Positions 53,532 through 62,655 are shown, counted from the stretch's first letter. The stretch is DNA of 64,000 nucleotides from an uncultured Myxococcaceae bacterium (GCA_945952225.1 CAMFHP010000006.1:58121-122120), one strand, 5' to 3'. A program made the numbers and translations. Notes: generated by a model from the letters alone, not told the origin.

Positions 53532-54272
53532 CTACGCGCGGCGAAAATCGTGGAGCGATTCGACGCCCGCATCGAGGGGCGGCGCGCCGGGTACCGACTG
53601 CGTTTCGAGCCATCCCACGGCGGCCTCGGGCCACGCGTGGCGCGCGACGTTGCAGTTCGCGGGCTCGTTGTCGAAGAAGGTCACCACGGTGCCGAGCCGT
53701 CGCAGCGAGGGGATCGTCGCGCGCTTGAAGGCCTCGTCGGAGAGCGTCGCGTCGGGCTTGAGCACCAGCTCGACGCCCACCTCGCCGATGGGGAAGCCCC
53801 ACTTTCGCAGGCTCGTGACCGTGCCGGGGAGCAGGTCGGTCACGTCGCGTCCGGCGAGGTAGACCACGGTGGCGCCGGCCTCGTGGCACGCGCGCACGAA
53901 CTCGACGGCGCCGGGCATCACCGCGTCGTACTTGAGGTAGCGCTCGGCGAAGAAGCGGTCGCGCCAGTAGCGCGTGGCGTCGCTCACGATCTCGACCTTC
54001 GAGAGCCCCACGGCGCGCAGCGTGTCGCTCAAGAGGTAGTGCACCCCGTCGGGGTCGAGCGTCGCGAGGGCCTGCGCCACCTCGGGGAACTCCGCCGCCA
54101 CCTCTTCGCCGTACTGCGTGAGGATCTGCGCCGTGCGCGGGCGGTTGTCGTAGAGCGTTCCGTCGAGGTCGAAGACCGCGAGGGGCGTGGGGCCGACGCG
54201 GGCGCACTCGCGAACGCGGAGCAGCACCCGTTCGAGGAGCGCGGTCTGGTGGGGCAGGGGAGGTGGGCGCAT
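53532..54272 (-). CDS. HAD-superfamily hydrolase
   Basis: A 246-residue haloacid dehalogenase-fold protein. Motif I is FDLDGTLYDN, with the nucleophile Asp and the acid/base Asp; motif II is VVYLAGRDVTDLL (Ala-Gly-Arg-Asp in place of the usual Ser/Thr); Lys from LVLKPDA; motif IV is FFDNEPANCNV. A C1 cap helix bundle lies between motif I and II. Probably a small-molecule phosphatase. It is convergent with the AAA+ gene, ending 6 bp from it. Confidence 0.85.
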   Translation of the reverse strand: MRPPPLPHQTALLERVLLRVRECARVGPTPLAVFDLDGTLYDNRPRTAQILTQYGEEVAAEFPEVAQALATLDPDGVHYLLSDTLRAVGLSKVEIVSDATRYWRDRFFAERYLKYDAVMPGAVEFVRACHEAGATVVYLAGRDVTDLLPGTVTSLRKWGFPIGEVGVELVLKPDATLSDEAFKRATIPSLRRLGTVVTFFDNEPANCNVARHAWPEAAVGWLETQSVPGAPPLDAGVESLHDFRRA

Positions 54273-54321
54273 CGCGGCGACGCTAGCGTCGGCGGCCCTT
54301 CGGGGGCAACGGTCGCGTGCG

Positions 54322-55215
54322 TCACACGTCGGGCATCGCGCGGCCGTAGGCGACGAGGGCGTCCTTCACGCGCACGGCGGCGGCGGTGCGGTGCAGGTCT
54401 TCGCGCCACGCGAGGTAGATCGTGTCGGGGATGCACGGCAGCTCGGGGTGCAGCCGACGGAGCCTCCCGTGATGCCCGTAGTGCGCCACGCGTCGCGGAA
54501 TGACCCCCACGCCGAGGCCGCCCAACGTGAGGCTCTTGACCAGTTCGAGGTCGCCGCACGAGAGCATGCGGTCGGGCAGCGTGCTCTCGCCGCTCAGGCG
54601 CTGCACGAGCTCCTGGCACTGGGCCACGCGACCGCTGAACACCAGCGGCCCGCGACGGATGCGGGCGCGCGCATCGTCGACCGTGCGGGGCTCGGTCTCG
54701 TCGACGCAGACGAAGAAATCCATCGCGTCGTGAAAGAGCTTCACGAGCACGAGGTCGGGGTGGCTCATGGGGTTCACGAGCAGGCCGTAGTGCACCTGCC
54801 GCGAGAGCACCGCGTCGCGCACGGCGGCGGTGGTGCCGTTCCAGAGCGTGAGCTCGATGCGCGGGTGCGCGTCGAGGAATCCTCGCATAAAACCCGGCAG
54901 AAAATAGGCCCCGAGCGACTCGTGGCACCCGAGCGTGAAGCGCCCGTGCTCGCCGTGTTGAAGCCCGCGGATCTCGTCTTCGAGTCGCTCGACGGTGGCC
55001 AGCACCTCGCCCGCGTGCCGCACGAGGGCCTCGCCCGCTGCCGTGAGCCGCACGCCGTCGCGTCCGCGGTGCACGATCACGGTCTGGAGCGTCTGTTCGA
55101 GGCTCTTCACGGCGCCCGTGAGCGTGGGCTGCGTGACCCCGAGGGCGCGGGCCGCGGCCGAGAGGCTCCCGTGGCGCGCGATGGCCTGCACGTAGCGCAG
55201 ATGGGCGAGATGCAT
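54322..55215 (-). CDS. LysR-family transcriptional regulator
   Basis: A 297-residue LTTR with the usual N-terminal winged helix (LRYVQAIARHGSLSAAARALGVTQPTLTGAVKSLEQTL, in part) and a two-lobed co-inducer domain (FTLGCHESLGAYFLPGFMRGFLDAHPRIEL, LGVGVIPRRVA). It starts 7 bp after the zinc dehydrogenase gene on the same strand, so it is co-transcribed with its likely target rather than divergent, the less common LysR arrangement. The LysR box cannot be located confidently. Confidence 0.93.
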   Translation of the reverse strand: MHLAHLRYVQAIARHGSLSAAARALGVTQPTLTGAVKSLEQTLQTVIVHRGRDGVRLTAAGEALVRHAGEVLATVERLEDEIRGLQHGEHGRFTLGCHESLGAYFLPGFMRGFLDAHPRIELTLWNGTTAAVRDAVLSRQVHYGLLVNPMSHPDLVLVKLFHDAMDFFVCVDETEPRTVDDARARIRRGPLVFSGRVAQCQELVQRLSGESTLPDRMLSCGDLELVKSLTLGGLGVGVIPRRVAHYGHHGRLRRLHPELPCIPDTIYLAWREDLHRTAAAVRVKDALVAYGRAMPDV

Positions 55216-55222
55216 CGCGCGC

Positions 55223-56164
55223 TCAGCCCGCCACGTCGATGACGACCTTGGCCACGCCGCGCGTCGACGCGCACGCGAAGGCCTCCTCCGCGCGGTCGAG
55301 GGGGAACACCTCCGACACGAGCGAGCGCACGTCGACGAGGTCGCGCGCGAGCGCGTCGATGGCTCGGGCGAAGGGGCCGCAGCGCGAGCCCACCACGGTG
55401 AGCTCGTCGATCACCACGGGCGCGAGCGAGAGCGCGTGGGGGCCCGCCACGGTGGTCTTGAGCACCACGGTGCCGCGCGGGCGCGTGAGCCGTACGGCGT
55501 CTTCGAGGCCCGAGGGCGAGCCCGTCGCGTCGACCACCACGTCGAAGGTGTGCCGCGCGTCGGAGAGCTCCGACGAGCGGCGTTGCGTGATGGTGTCTCC
55601 CGCGAGCGCGAGCTTGTGCGCGTGGCGCCCGACGAGCGTGACGTGGGGCGTGACCGTGCGGAGCACGCGGGCGCAGAGGATCCCGAGCTTGCCGTCGCCG
55701 AGCACCGCGACGCGGTCGGTGTCGGTCACGCGCACCTGCTCGATCACCTGAAAGGCCGCGGCGAGGGGCTCGACGAAGACCGCGCGGTGATCCTCGACGG
55801 CCTCGGGCACGGCGTGGAGGTTCGCGCGGGGAACAGCCACCTCGTCGGCCATCGCGCCGTCGTGGTCGACGATGCCCAGCACCGTGCGATGCGGGCAGTG
55901 CGACGTGCGCCCCGCAACGCATGCGGCGCAGCGGCGGCACGCGTTGTTGATCTCCGCGACGTAGCGTTGCCCCTGCGCGTCGACGCCGACGAACTCGTGT
56001 CCGAGAACGCCGCGAAAGCCCATGTATCCCCTGACGATCTGCAGGTCGGTGTCGCAGATGCCGACGCTCCGAACCCGCAGCACGACCTCGCCCTCGCGCG
56101 CCTGAACCGACGCGAGGTCGCGCCGCAACCGAACCGACGAACCATCCCAGAAGAGGCCTCGCAT
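55223..56164 (-). CDS. zinc-dependent medium-chain alcohol dehydrogenase
   Basis: A 313-residue MDR oxidoreductase. Catalytic zinc ligands: C in VGICDTDLQIV and GHEFVGVD; structural zinc: CRRCAACVAGRTSHC (four cysteines). Cofactor domain: VAVLGDGKLGILCARVL, then VDATGSPSGLEDAV and VVLKTTV. It belongs to the sorbitol/threonine dehydrogenase side of the family and is shorter than usual (about 340). A start at 56179 adds five residues. It lies in an operon with the LysR regulator and is divergent from the glycosyltransferase at 56349. Confidence 0.92.
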   Translation of the reverse strand: MRGLFWDGSSVRLRRDLASVQAREGEVVLRVRSVGICDTDLQIVRGYMGFRGVLGHEFVGVDAQGQRYVAEINNACRRCAACVAGRTSHCPHRTVLGIVDHDGAMADEVAVPRANLHAVPEAVEDHRAVFVEPLAAAFQVIEQVRVTDTDRVAVLGDGKLGILCARVLRTVTPHVTLVGRHAHKLALAGDTITQRRSSELSDARHTFDVVVDATGSPSGLEDAVRLTRPRGTVVLKTTVAGPHALSLAPVVIDELTVVGSRCGPFARAIDALARDLVDVRSLVSEVFPLDRAEEAFACASTRGVAKVVIDVAG

Positions 56165-56348
56165 GATGGGTCGCAGCATCGCAGATTTTGCTCCTCACGA
56201 CGTGTACGACGAGCGTTCACGGCGCGCGCAGGCCGGTGCGGATACCGTTGGATATGCGACGAACCGCGTTGCCCCCGACGGCGCGGCTTCGCTAGATTCG
56301 CGACGTCACCGCGGCGACCCTGCGCCGTGCGCCTCTGCGAAGCGCCCC

Positions 56349-57458
56349 ATGCGAATCCTCCACGTCATCAACTCGCTGAGACCGTCGGGCGCCGAGCGGC
56401 ACCTGGCGAACCTCTTCGGGCCGCTGGCGGCGATGGGCGTGGAGAACCACCTGGTGACCTTCGTGCCGGGCAACGGCTTCGAAGATCAGGTGCGTCGCCA
56501 CGTCACGCGCGCCGAGCTCGGCGTGGGTCGCGCGAACGTCGCCGCGGTGGTGCGCATGGCGCGCGAGGTCGACGTGGTGCACACGCAGCTCGTGTTCTCC
56601 GACGTGGTGGGACGCGCGGCGGCGGCGCTCGCGGGCACGCCCTCGGTGAGCACGCTCCAGACCTCGGCGTGGGCCTCGGAGAACCGCCGCTTCGTGCGCA
56701 TGGACCCGCTTCGCTACCACGCCACGCGCCTCGCCGACGCGGCCACGGCGCGCCTCGCGCTGCGCCACTTCGCGGTGTCGTCGAAGGCCATGCGCGCCTA
56801 CGTCGAGGGGCTCCACGTGCCCGCGGAGCGCATCGAGGTGATCGCCAACACCGTCGACCTCGCGGAGTTCGATCCGTCGAAGGGGCCGACGCGGGCCGAG
56901 GCGCGCGCGGGCTTCGGTATCGCGGCCGACGAGTTCGCGGTGGTGACCCTCGCGCGGCTCATTCCGTTGAAGGCCCTCGACGACGCGATCCGCGCGGTGG
57001 CGAAGGTCGCGAAGGGGCGTCGCGTGCGGCTCGTCATCGCGGGCGACGGACCGGAGCGCGACGCACTCGAAGCGCTCACGCGTGAGCTCGGCGCGCCGGT
57101 GATCCTGCCCGGTCGGCAGCCTGCGACGCGGGTGCTCCAGGCGGGCGATCTGTTCATCCTCCCGTCGTGCTACGAGGGCATGCCGCTGTCGCTCATCGAG
57201 GCGATGGCGATGGGGGTTCCCGCGCTGTGTTCGAACATCCCCGAGAACACCGAGACCGGCGGCGACGCGGCGGCCTACGTGCCCGTGCGTGACGTCGACG
57301 CGTACGCCGATGCGATCGCGGCGCTGGCCGACGACCCCGCACGGCGCGCCACGATGGCGGCCCTCGGACGCGAGCGCGTGAAGGCCTACTCGGCCGAGAA
57401 CGTCGCGCGGCGCTTTCTCACGAGCGTGGAGCGCGTGCTGGCCGACGCGCATCGCTGA
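56349..57458 (+). CDS. GT4-family glycosyltransferase, copy A
   Basis: A 369-residue retaining glycosyltransferase with GT-B fold. N-terminal acceptor domain: MRILHVINSLRPSGAERHLA; donor domain: LARLIPLKALDDAIRA, VIAGDGPERDALEAL and the conserved E-x7-E region SCYEGMPLSLIEAMAMGVPALC. It is probably cytosolic or membrane-associated and adds a sugar to a lipid-linked polysaccharide. It has exactly the same length as the reverse-strand gene at 59451 and is highly similar along the full sequence, including an 87-bp DNA block that is almost identical (57187-57273). Confidence 0.92.
   Translation: MRILHVINSLRPSGAERHLANLFGPLAAMGVENHLVTFVPGNGFEDQVRRHVTRAELGVGRANVAAVVRMAREVDVVHTQLVFSDVVGRAAAALAGTPSVSTLQTSAWASENRRFVRMDPLRYHATRLADAATARLALRHFAVSSKAMRAYVEGLHVPAERIEVIANTVDLAEFDPSKGPTRAEARAGFGIAADEFAVVTLARLIPLKALDDAIRAVAKVAKGRRVRLVIAGDGPERDALEALTRELGAPVILPGRQPATRVLQAGDLFILPSCYEGMPLSLIEAMAMGVPALCSNIPENTETGGDAAAYVPVRDVDAYADAIAALADDPARRATMAALGRERVKAYSAENVARRFLTSVERVLADAHR
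57187..57273. repeat. 87-bp inverted repeat, arm A
   Basis: Matches 59633-59719 in reverse complement with a single mismatch (T at 57218, C in the other copy). It encodes the donor-domain core of the two GT4 paralogues. Flanking sequence is clearly diverged, so identity is confined to this block. Confidence 0.85.
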
Positions 57459-57461
57459 ACG

Positions 57462-58415
57462 TCAAGAACGGACGCCCTGCGCGAGCGCGAGGAGGCGCCG
57501 GTCGACGAGGCCGAGCGCGGTGATGATCAGCGTGCGGGGGCGCAGCACCACGCGGGCCTGCGCGCTTCCGAGCGCGTCGAGGGCGCCCACACGATCACCC
57601 TTCAACAGCCGCAGGTTCGCGAGGTGGATCGCGTAGCGGTCGTAGTAGTCGGGCGACGTGGCGCGCATCGCGTCGCCGTGGTCGCGGAGCGATCCCTCAA
57701 CGCTGCGCGACCAGTCGGGCGCGTCGCGGAGCATGCGCTTCGCGCGCTGGAGCGCGGGGCCGCGGGTGATGCGGTCTGCGGCGTCGGTGTGGGCGAGGCA
57801 CGCGCGCACGGTCACGAGTTGAAAGCGGTAGCGCTTCGCGAGGTTGAGGTTGAACTCGCTCTCGTATGCGCGGCCTTCGGGGAAGCGCACGTGCTCGAAG
57901 ACCTCGCGGCGGATGCAGTTGAAATACTCGGTGTGCGAGAGCGACGCGACCCAGCGGAGGTACGCGTGGTAGTCGAGCGTGAGGTCGGCGTCGGGGAGGG
58001 GGATGGGCGACGGAGGGCCGTTGTCCCAGGACATCACCGACGCGACGTTGCCCACGTCGTCGGGGGCCGCGAGGCAGCGCGCGTGGAGCGCCGTCATCGC
58101 GCCGTCGAGGAGCTCGAAATCGCTGTCGACGTTGAGCATCCAGCGACCGCGCGAGGCGGCCACGGCGGTGTTGCGGGCCGCGCACACGCCGCGGTTCACG
58201 TCGTGGCGCACGCAGCGGACGCGCGGGTCGCCGAAGGCTGCGACGGCAGCGGCGATGTCTTCGCGGGAGCAGTCGTCGACGACGACGGCCTCCCAGTCGG
58301 TGAAGTCCTGGCGCGCGAGGCTCCCGAGCACGCGCGGGATCATCGCGGCGCGGTTGAAGATCGGGATGACGACGGTGAAGAACGGGCGCTCGGGCCCGGC
58401 GGGCGGGGCGGTCAT
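57462..58415 (-). CDS. GT2-family glycosyltransferase
   Basis: A 317-residue inverting glycosyltransferase of GT-A fold: FFTVVIPIFNRAAMIPRVLGSLARQDFTDWEAVVVDDCS (in part), HDVNRGVCAARNTAVAASRG, the metal-binding DSD in LNVDSDFELLDG, and a C-terminal helical part. No membrane helix. Its ATG overlaps the epimerase stop by 4 bp, so the two are coupled. Substrate unknown; it likely extends a surface polysaccharide made with the flanking GT4 enzymes. Confidence 0.9.
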   Translation of the reverse strand: MTAPPAGPERPFFTVVIPIFNRAAMIPRVLGSLARQDFTDWEAVVVDDCSREDIAAAVAAFGDPRVRCVRHDVNRGVCAARNTAVAASRGRWMLNVDSDFELLDGAMTALHARCLAAPDDVGNVASVMSWDNGPPSPIPLPDADLTLDYHAYLRWVASLSHTEYFNCIRREVFEHVRFPEGRAYESEFNLNLAKRYRFQLVTVRACLAHTDAADRITRGPALQRAKRMLRDAPDWSRSVEGSLRDHGDAMRATSPDYYDRYAIHLANLRLLKGDRVGALDALGSAQARVVLRPRTLIITALGLVDRRLLALAQGVRS

Positions 58416-59395
58416 CGCGCGGCGGCGGCGTTGTCTTCGCGCGCCCAGCGGAGCGCGTCGCGGATGGTCTGGTCGAGGTCGATCTCGCGCTTCCAGCCCG
58501 TGAGCCGCGAGAGGCGGCGCGTGTCGGGCACGCGGCGGAGCATGTCTTCGAAGCCGCCCTCGGGGAACGCCGCGGCGTAGGGCACCGCGTGGATCGTGGA
58601 GCCCGAGTTCGAGAGCGCGATCACCCGCTCGGCGAGGCCGCGGATCGAGACCTCCTCGTCGGATCCGATGTTCACCACCTGGCCCACGGCCACGGGCGTG
58701 TCGACGAGCGCGAGCACCGCGCGCACGCAGTCGTCGACGTGGAGGAAGCACCGCGACTGGTTGCCCGTGCCGTGGACTTCGAGGGCCGAGCCCGCGAGGG
58801 CCGCGTGGCAGAAGCGCGGGAGCACCATGCCGTAGTCGGGGCACTGCCGCGGGCCCGTCACGTTGAAGAAGCGCGCGACCGTCACGGGCAGCCGGCTCTC
58901 GTGGAACCACGCCAGCGCGAGGAACTCGTCGAGGAGCTTCGCGCAGGCGTAACTCCAACGGTGGAGCGAGCTCGCGCCGAGCACCGAGTCGTCGTCTTCG
59001 CTGAAGGGCACCTTCGCGTTCTTGCCGTAGACCTCGCTCGTCGACGCGAAGAAGAGGGGGCGCCCGTGGGCCGCGCAGGCCGCGAGCACGGTCTCCGAGC
59101 CCTCGACGTTCGTGCGGATGCCCGACACGCGCTCCGACATGATCTTGCGCACGCCCACGGCCGCCGCGAGGTGCACCACGTGGTCGGCCTCGGCCACCAT
59201 CGAGCGCACGAGCGCGCCGTCGACCACCGAGCCCTCGACCACGCGGAGCTTCGCGTGCGAGGCCACGGCCGCGAGGTTCGAGCGGCGCCCGGTGGAGAAA
59301 TCATCGAGCACGGCCACGGAGTCGCCGCGCGCGAGGAGGGCCTCGGTCACGTGGCTTCCGATGAAGCCCGCACCGCCCGTAATCAGGTATCGCAT
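58412..59395 (-). CDS. NAD-dependent nucleotide-sugar epimerase/dehydratase
   Basis: A 327-residue extended SDR protein: YLITGGAGFIGSHVTEALL (NAD loop), VVHLAAAVGVRKIM, FASTSEVYGKNAKVPFSEDD with the catalytic Ser/Thr, YACAKLLDEF as YxxxK, ARFFNVTGPRQ, and a CFLHVDDCVRAVLAL segment. It belongs to the UDP-glucose 4-epimerase/GDP-mannose dehydratase/UDP-glucuronate decarboxylase group; the precise sugar cannot be assigned. It precedes the GT2 gene with overlapping codons. Confidence 0.9.
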   Translation of the reverse strand: MRYLITGGAGFIGSHVTEALLARGDSVAVLDDFSTGRRSNLAAVASHAKLRVVEGSVVDGALVRSMVAEADHVVHLAAAVGVRKIMSERVSGIRTNVEGSETVLAACAAHGRPLFFASTSEVYGKNAKVPFSEDDDSVLGASSLHRWSYACAKLLDEFLALAWFHESRLPVTVARFFNVTGPRQCPDYGMVLPRFCHAALAGSALEVHGTGNQSRCFLHVDDCVRAVLALVDTPVAVGQVVNIGSDEEVSIRGLAERVIALSNSGSTIHAVPYAAAFPEGGFEDMLRRVPDTRRLSRLTGWKREIDLDQTIRDALRWAREDNAAAAR

Positions 59396-59450
59396 GGTGT
59401 GTCTCGTTCTCCGTTGATGCGTGGGGACAGTGACGTCGTGGGTGGATGCG

Positions 59451-60560
59451 TCACCGACGGGCCGCGAGCGCCGCTTCGATGCCGCGCAGGAACCGTTCGG
59501 CCACCGCGTCCGCCGAGTAGGTGAGCGCGCGGGCCCGCCCGAGCTTCGAGAGCTCGTCGCGTCGCGCGGGGTCGTCGATGAGGCGCTTCATCGCCGCGGC
59601 AAGGGCCTCGGGCGCGCGTGTCGGCACGTACTCCGCCGCGTCGCCGCCGGTCTCGGTGTTCTCGGGGATGTTCGAACACAGCGCGGGGACCCCCATCGCC
59701 ATCGCCTCGATGAGCGACACGGGCATCCCCTCCATGTACGAGGGGAGCACGAAGAGGTCGCCGCCCTTGAGCACCGACACCGCGTCGCGACGGCCGACGA
59801 GATTCACCGGCGCGTCGAGCTCGGTGATGAGCCGTTCGAGGGCCTCACGCTCGGGGCCTCCGCCCGCGATGATGAAGCGCACCGGACGCTCCTTCGCGAC
59901 GAGCGAGACCGCGCGGATCGCGTCGGGCAGCGCCTTCAGCTGAATGAGCCGCGCGAGGGTCACCACCGCGAACTCACCCGGGGCGATTCCGAGGGCGGCG
60001 CGGGCCTCGTCGCGGGGTGGGCCCTTCGCGGGATCAAACGCGCGCAGGTCGACGGTGTTGGCGATCACCTGCATGCGCTCGTGGGGCACGTAGAGGTGGT
60101 CGGTGAACGCGCGGGCGGCCTTCGTCGACACGGCGAAGAACTGCGCCGCGAAGCGCGACGTGGCCGCGTCGGCCATGCGGTATGCGTGGTAGCGAAAGGG
60201 GTCGATCGCCAGCACGTGGCGGTTCTCGGGGGCCCACGCCGACGTCTGGATCGTCGTCACCGAGGGCGTGCCCGCGACGGCCGCCGCGGTGCGCCCCACG
60301 ATGTCGGCGTACGTGAGCTGCGTGTGCACGACGTCGACCTCGCGGGCCATGCGCACCGTCGCAGGAAAGCCCTTCGCGCGCCCCACGGCCAGCTCTGCGC
60401 GCGTCACGTGGCGACGCACCTGCTCCTCGAATCCGTTGCCCGGAAAGTACGTGACGAGGTGGTTCTCGACGCCCAGGGCCTCCAGCGGCGCGAAGAGGTT
60501 CACCAGGTGCCGCTCGGCGCCCGAGGGGTCGAGCGAGTTGATCACGTGAAGGATGCGCAT
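59451..60560 (-). CDS. GT4-family glycosyltransferase, copy B
   Basis: A 369-residue paralogue of copy A: MRILHVINSLDPSGAERHLV, GNGFEEQVRRHVTRAELAVG, NTVDLRAFDPAKG, LARLIQLKALPDAIRAV, VIGR-type NLVGRRDAVSVLKGGDL and SYMEGMPVSLIEAMAMGVPALC with the E-x7-E residues. ATG at 60560 gives the same N-terminus as copy A. It is convergent in orientation to copy A and lies 55 bp upstream of the epimerase on the same strand, so it may lead an operon with it and GT2. Confidence 0.92.
   Translation of the reverse strand: MRILHVINSLDPSGAERHLVNLFAPLEALGVENHLVTYFPGNGFEEQVRRHVTRAELAVGRAKGFPATVRMAREVDVVHTQLTYADIVGRTAAAVAGTPSVTTIQTSAWAPENRHVLAIDPFRYHAYRMADAATSRFAAQFFAVSTKAARAFTDHLYVPHERMQVIANTVDLRAFDPAKGPPRDEARAALGIAPGEFAVVTLARLIQLKALPDAIRAVSLVAKERPVRFIIAGGGPEREALERLITELDAPVNLVGRRDAVSVLKGGDLFVLPSYMEGMPVSLIEAMAMGVPALCSNIPENTETGGDAAEYVPTRAPEALAAAMKRLIDDPARRDELSKLGRARALTYSADAVAERFLRGIEAALAARR
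59633..59719. repeat. 87-bp inverted repeat, arm B
   Basis: Reverse complement of 57187-57273 except for one base. The two arms are 2.36 kb apart and enclose GT2 and the epimerase. Homologous recombination between them would invert that segment and exchange the C-termini of the two glycosyltransferases. Confidence 0.85.
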
Positions 60561-60724
60561 GCCGCGTGGCCCTCCGTGGCGCGCCGCCCGTGCGGCGTTC
60601 ACGAAGGGGCGGCGATGCTCACACGACTCGTGACGGCATCCAAGACGCTTCTGCGATCCCCCGACGCGCGAAGCGTGGTAGTGGGCGGCCGCGCGACCCG
60701 ACGAACGGGGCCGCGACGACTCCG

Positions 60725-61618
60725 ATGCGCGTGGCGGTCACAGGTTCTGAAGGTCTCATCGGCGCGGCGCTCTGCGAGGCCCTCGCTGCGCAGGGCCACC
60801 ACGTTCGTCGCCTCGACCTCGCGCTCCCCGCGGACCACGAGGCGCACGGCGATGTGGCCGATGCCGAGCGGGTGCGCGCGCTGCTCGAAGGCTGTGACGG
60901 CGTGGTGCATCTCGCCGCCGTGTCGCGGGTCGTTCACGCGGAGCGAGACCCCGCGCGCTGCGAGCGCACCAACGTGCAGGGCACCGCGTGTGTGGTCGAC
61001 GCGGCGCTCGCGTCCCCCTCGCGCCCGTGGGTGCTCTTCGCATCGAGCCGCGAGGTCTACGGCGAGCCCGCGCGCCTGCCCGTGCGCGAAGACGATCCCG
61101 TCGCGCCGATGAACCACTACGGCCGCAGCAAGGCCGCGGGCGAGGCGATCGTGGCGCGCGGTCGTGCGTCGGGGCTCGCGACGGCGGTGCTTCGATTTGC
61201 AAACGTCTACGGCGCGCTCAACGACCACGCGGACCGGGTGCTCCCCGCGTTCTGCCGCGGCGCCGCGCGCGGTGAAGACCTCCGCGTCGACGGGCCGATG
61301 CACACGTTCGACTTCACGCACGTGAGCGATGTGGTGCAGGGCACGCTCGCGGCCGTGGCGCGCCTCGCGTCGGGCGATCGCGCGGTGCCGACGATCCACC
61401 TCGCATCGGGCAGACCCACGACCCTCGGGCAGCTCGCGGTGATGGCGGCGGCGGCGGGCGGATGGCGCTCCGAGGTGAAGCTCGCGCCGGCGAGGAGCTT
61501 CGACGTGTCGCGCTTCTGCGGCGATCCCACGCGCGCGAAGGTCGAACTGGGATGGTCGGCGCGCGTGTCGATCGAGGCGGGCCTCGACGCGCTCGTGCGC
61601 GCCTACGCGCATCCCTGA
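60725..61618 (+). CDS. NAD-dependent epimerase/dehydratase family protein
   Basis: A 297-residue extended SDR protein: VAVTGSEGLIGAALCEALA (GxxGxxG), VVHLAAVSRVVHAERDP, FASSREVYGEPARLPVRED, YGRSKAAGE as the YxxxK motif, LRFANVYGALND, and TFDFTHVSDVVQGT. Probably acts on a nucleotide sugar for the same surface polymer as the neighbouring glycosyltransferases. The start was set at ATG 60725 where the Rossmann strand begins; the upstream extension to 60566 has no domain. It is divergent from copy B of the GT4 pair. Confidence 0.88.
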   Translation: MRVAVTGSEGLIGAALCEALAAQGHHVRRLDLALPADHEAHGDVADAERVRALLEGCDGVVHLAAVSRVVHAERDPARCERTNVQGTACVVDAALASPSRPWVLFASSREVYGEPARLPVREDDPVAPMNHYGRSKAAGEAIVARGRASGLATAVLRFANVYGALNDHADRVLPAFCRGAARGEDLRVDGPMHTFDFTHVSDVVQGTLAAVARLASGDRAVPTIHLASGRPTTLGQLAVMAAAAGGWRSEVKLAPARSFDVSRFCGDPTRAKVELGWSARVSIEAGLDALVRAYAHP

Positions 61619-61675
61619 CGGCCGCACGACACCCTTGACGGAACCGCGGAGGCGGGTGAAGGGTGCGGCCCGCCC

Positions 61676-62500
61676 ATGCGACCGTACGTTCCCCTCTTCG
61701 CCGCCGCGCTCACCGTCGGCGCCGTTTCGACGATGGTGCTCGCGCAGCCCCGCCCCGCGCGCCCCGCACGCCCCGCGGCCCGAGCCGACGCGGGCGCTGC
61801 CGCGGCGACCGATGCGTCTGCTGCGACCTCCGACGCCGCCTCGCCCGCTGCGTCGACCGATGCGGGCCCCGCCGCTGCGATGGATGGCGGTGTGGTCTCG
61901 GCCACCGTCGACGGCGACGCGGGCACGGTCTCCGTGGGCGATGCGTCGTTCCCGATGCGCCAGCTCGGCACGGGCACCGCGGTGCACTTTCCGGTGCCCG
62001 AGCAGTTCGCGCGCACGGCGGTGCCGGTGTTCGTGCAGGTGCGTTCGAGCGCGCCCATCGACCACGTGTCGCTCTACTACCGCGGCCTCGGCGCGCGTCG
62101 GTACACCGAGGTGCGCATGCAGGCGATGGGGCAGCAGTTCCGCCTCGCGTCGGGCTACGGCGCGCTGGTGCCCTGCGAAGACGTGTTCCCGCCGAAGGTG
62201 CAGTACTACATCGAAGTGATCGACCAGTCGGGGGCTCCCAACGGACGCGCGGGCACCGCCGATGCGCCCATCGAGGTGCCCGTGGTCGACCAGCGGCACT
62301 TCCCCGCGCCGACGCTGCCCGGACAGGCTCCGCCCCGCACCTGCGGCGCCCTCACGACCGGCGTGACCGTGCGCGACGCAGGCCCCGTCGAACCGCCGCG
62401 TGGCACCGCCGACCTCGGCGAGCCCTGCCAGGCGAACAACGACTGCCGCCGCGGCCTGCGCTGCGGCACCAACCACCAGTGCGTGTTCGAGTCGCGCTGA
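61676..62500 (+). CDS. secreted Ala-rich protein with Cys-rich C-terminus
   Basis: A 274-residue protein with a signal peptide (residues 1-23, ending VLAQ). An Ala/Asp/Pro-rich linker (about 24-75) leads to a beta-rich module (about 85-185: FPVPEQFARTAVPVFVQVRS, IDHVSLYYRGLGARRYTEV) and ends in a small cysteine module CQANNDCRRGLRCGTNHQC, of the kind seen in many secreted myxobacterial proteins. The central region resembles Ig-like surface modules but I cannot name it. TTGACG lies at 61635 as a possible -35; the -10 is poor. It precedes gspC, so it could be a secretion substrate, an inference from position only. Confidence 0.7.
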   Translation: MRPYVPLFAAALTVGAVSTMVLAQPRPARPARPAARADAGAAAATDASAATSDAASPAASTDAGPAAAMDGGVVSATVDGDAGTVSVGDASFPMRQLGTGTAVHFPVPEQFARTAVPVFVQVRSSAPIDHVSLYYRGLGARRYTEVRMQAMGQQFRLASGYGALVPCEDVFPPKVQYYIEVIDQSGAPNGRAGTADAPIEVPVVDQRHFPAPTLPGQAPPRTCGALTTGVTVRDAGPVEPPRGTADLGEPCQANNDCRRGLRCGTNHQCVFESR

Positions 62501-62621
62501 CAATCTGTCACTGACCTCGCGGGCTCCGGGCGCGGCCGCTGCCAGAACGGCATCGAGCCTCTGCCCCGTCGACCCCCGCAGGACCCCTGCAGACCGCTGA
62601 AATCACCGTCTGTCGGTGGGG

Positions 62622-62637
62622 TGGCACACCCCCCGCA
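62622..62637 (+). promoter_or_regulatory. possible sigma-54 promoter before gspC
   Basis: TGGCAC (62622-62627) and CCGCA with the invariant GG (62623-62624) and GC (62635-62636) exactly 10 bases apart, the -24/-12 pattern. The TT before GC is CC here, so the match is partial. The gspC ATG is 19 bases further on, with AAGGA in between. Confidence 0.4.
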
Positions 62638-62655
62638 TAAGGACCCGATACTCCG

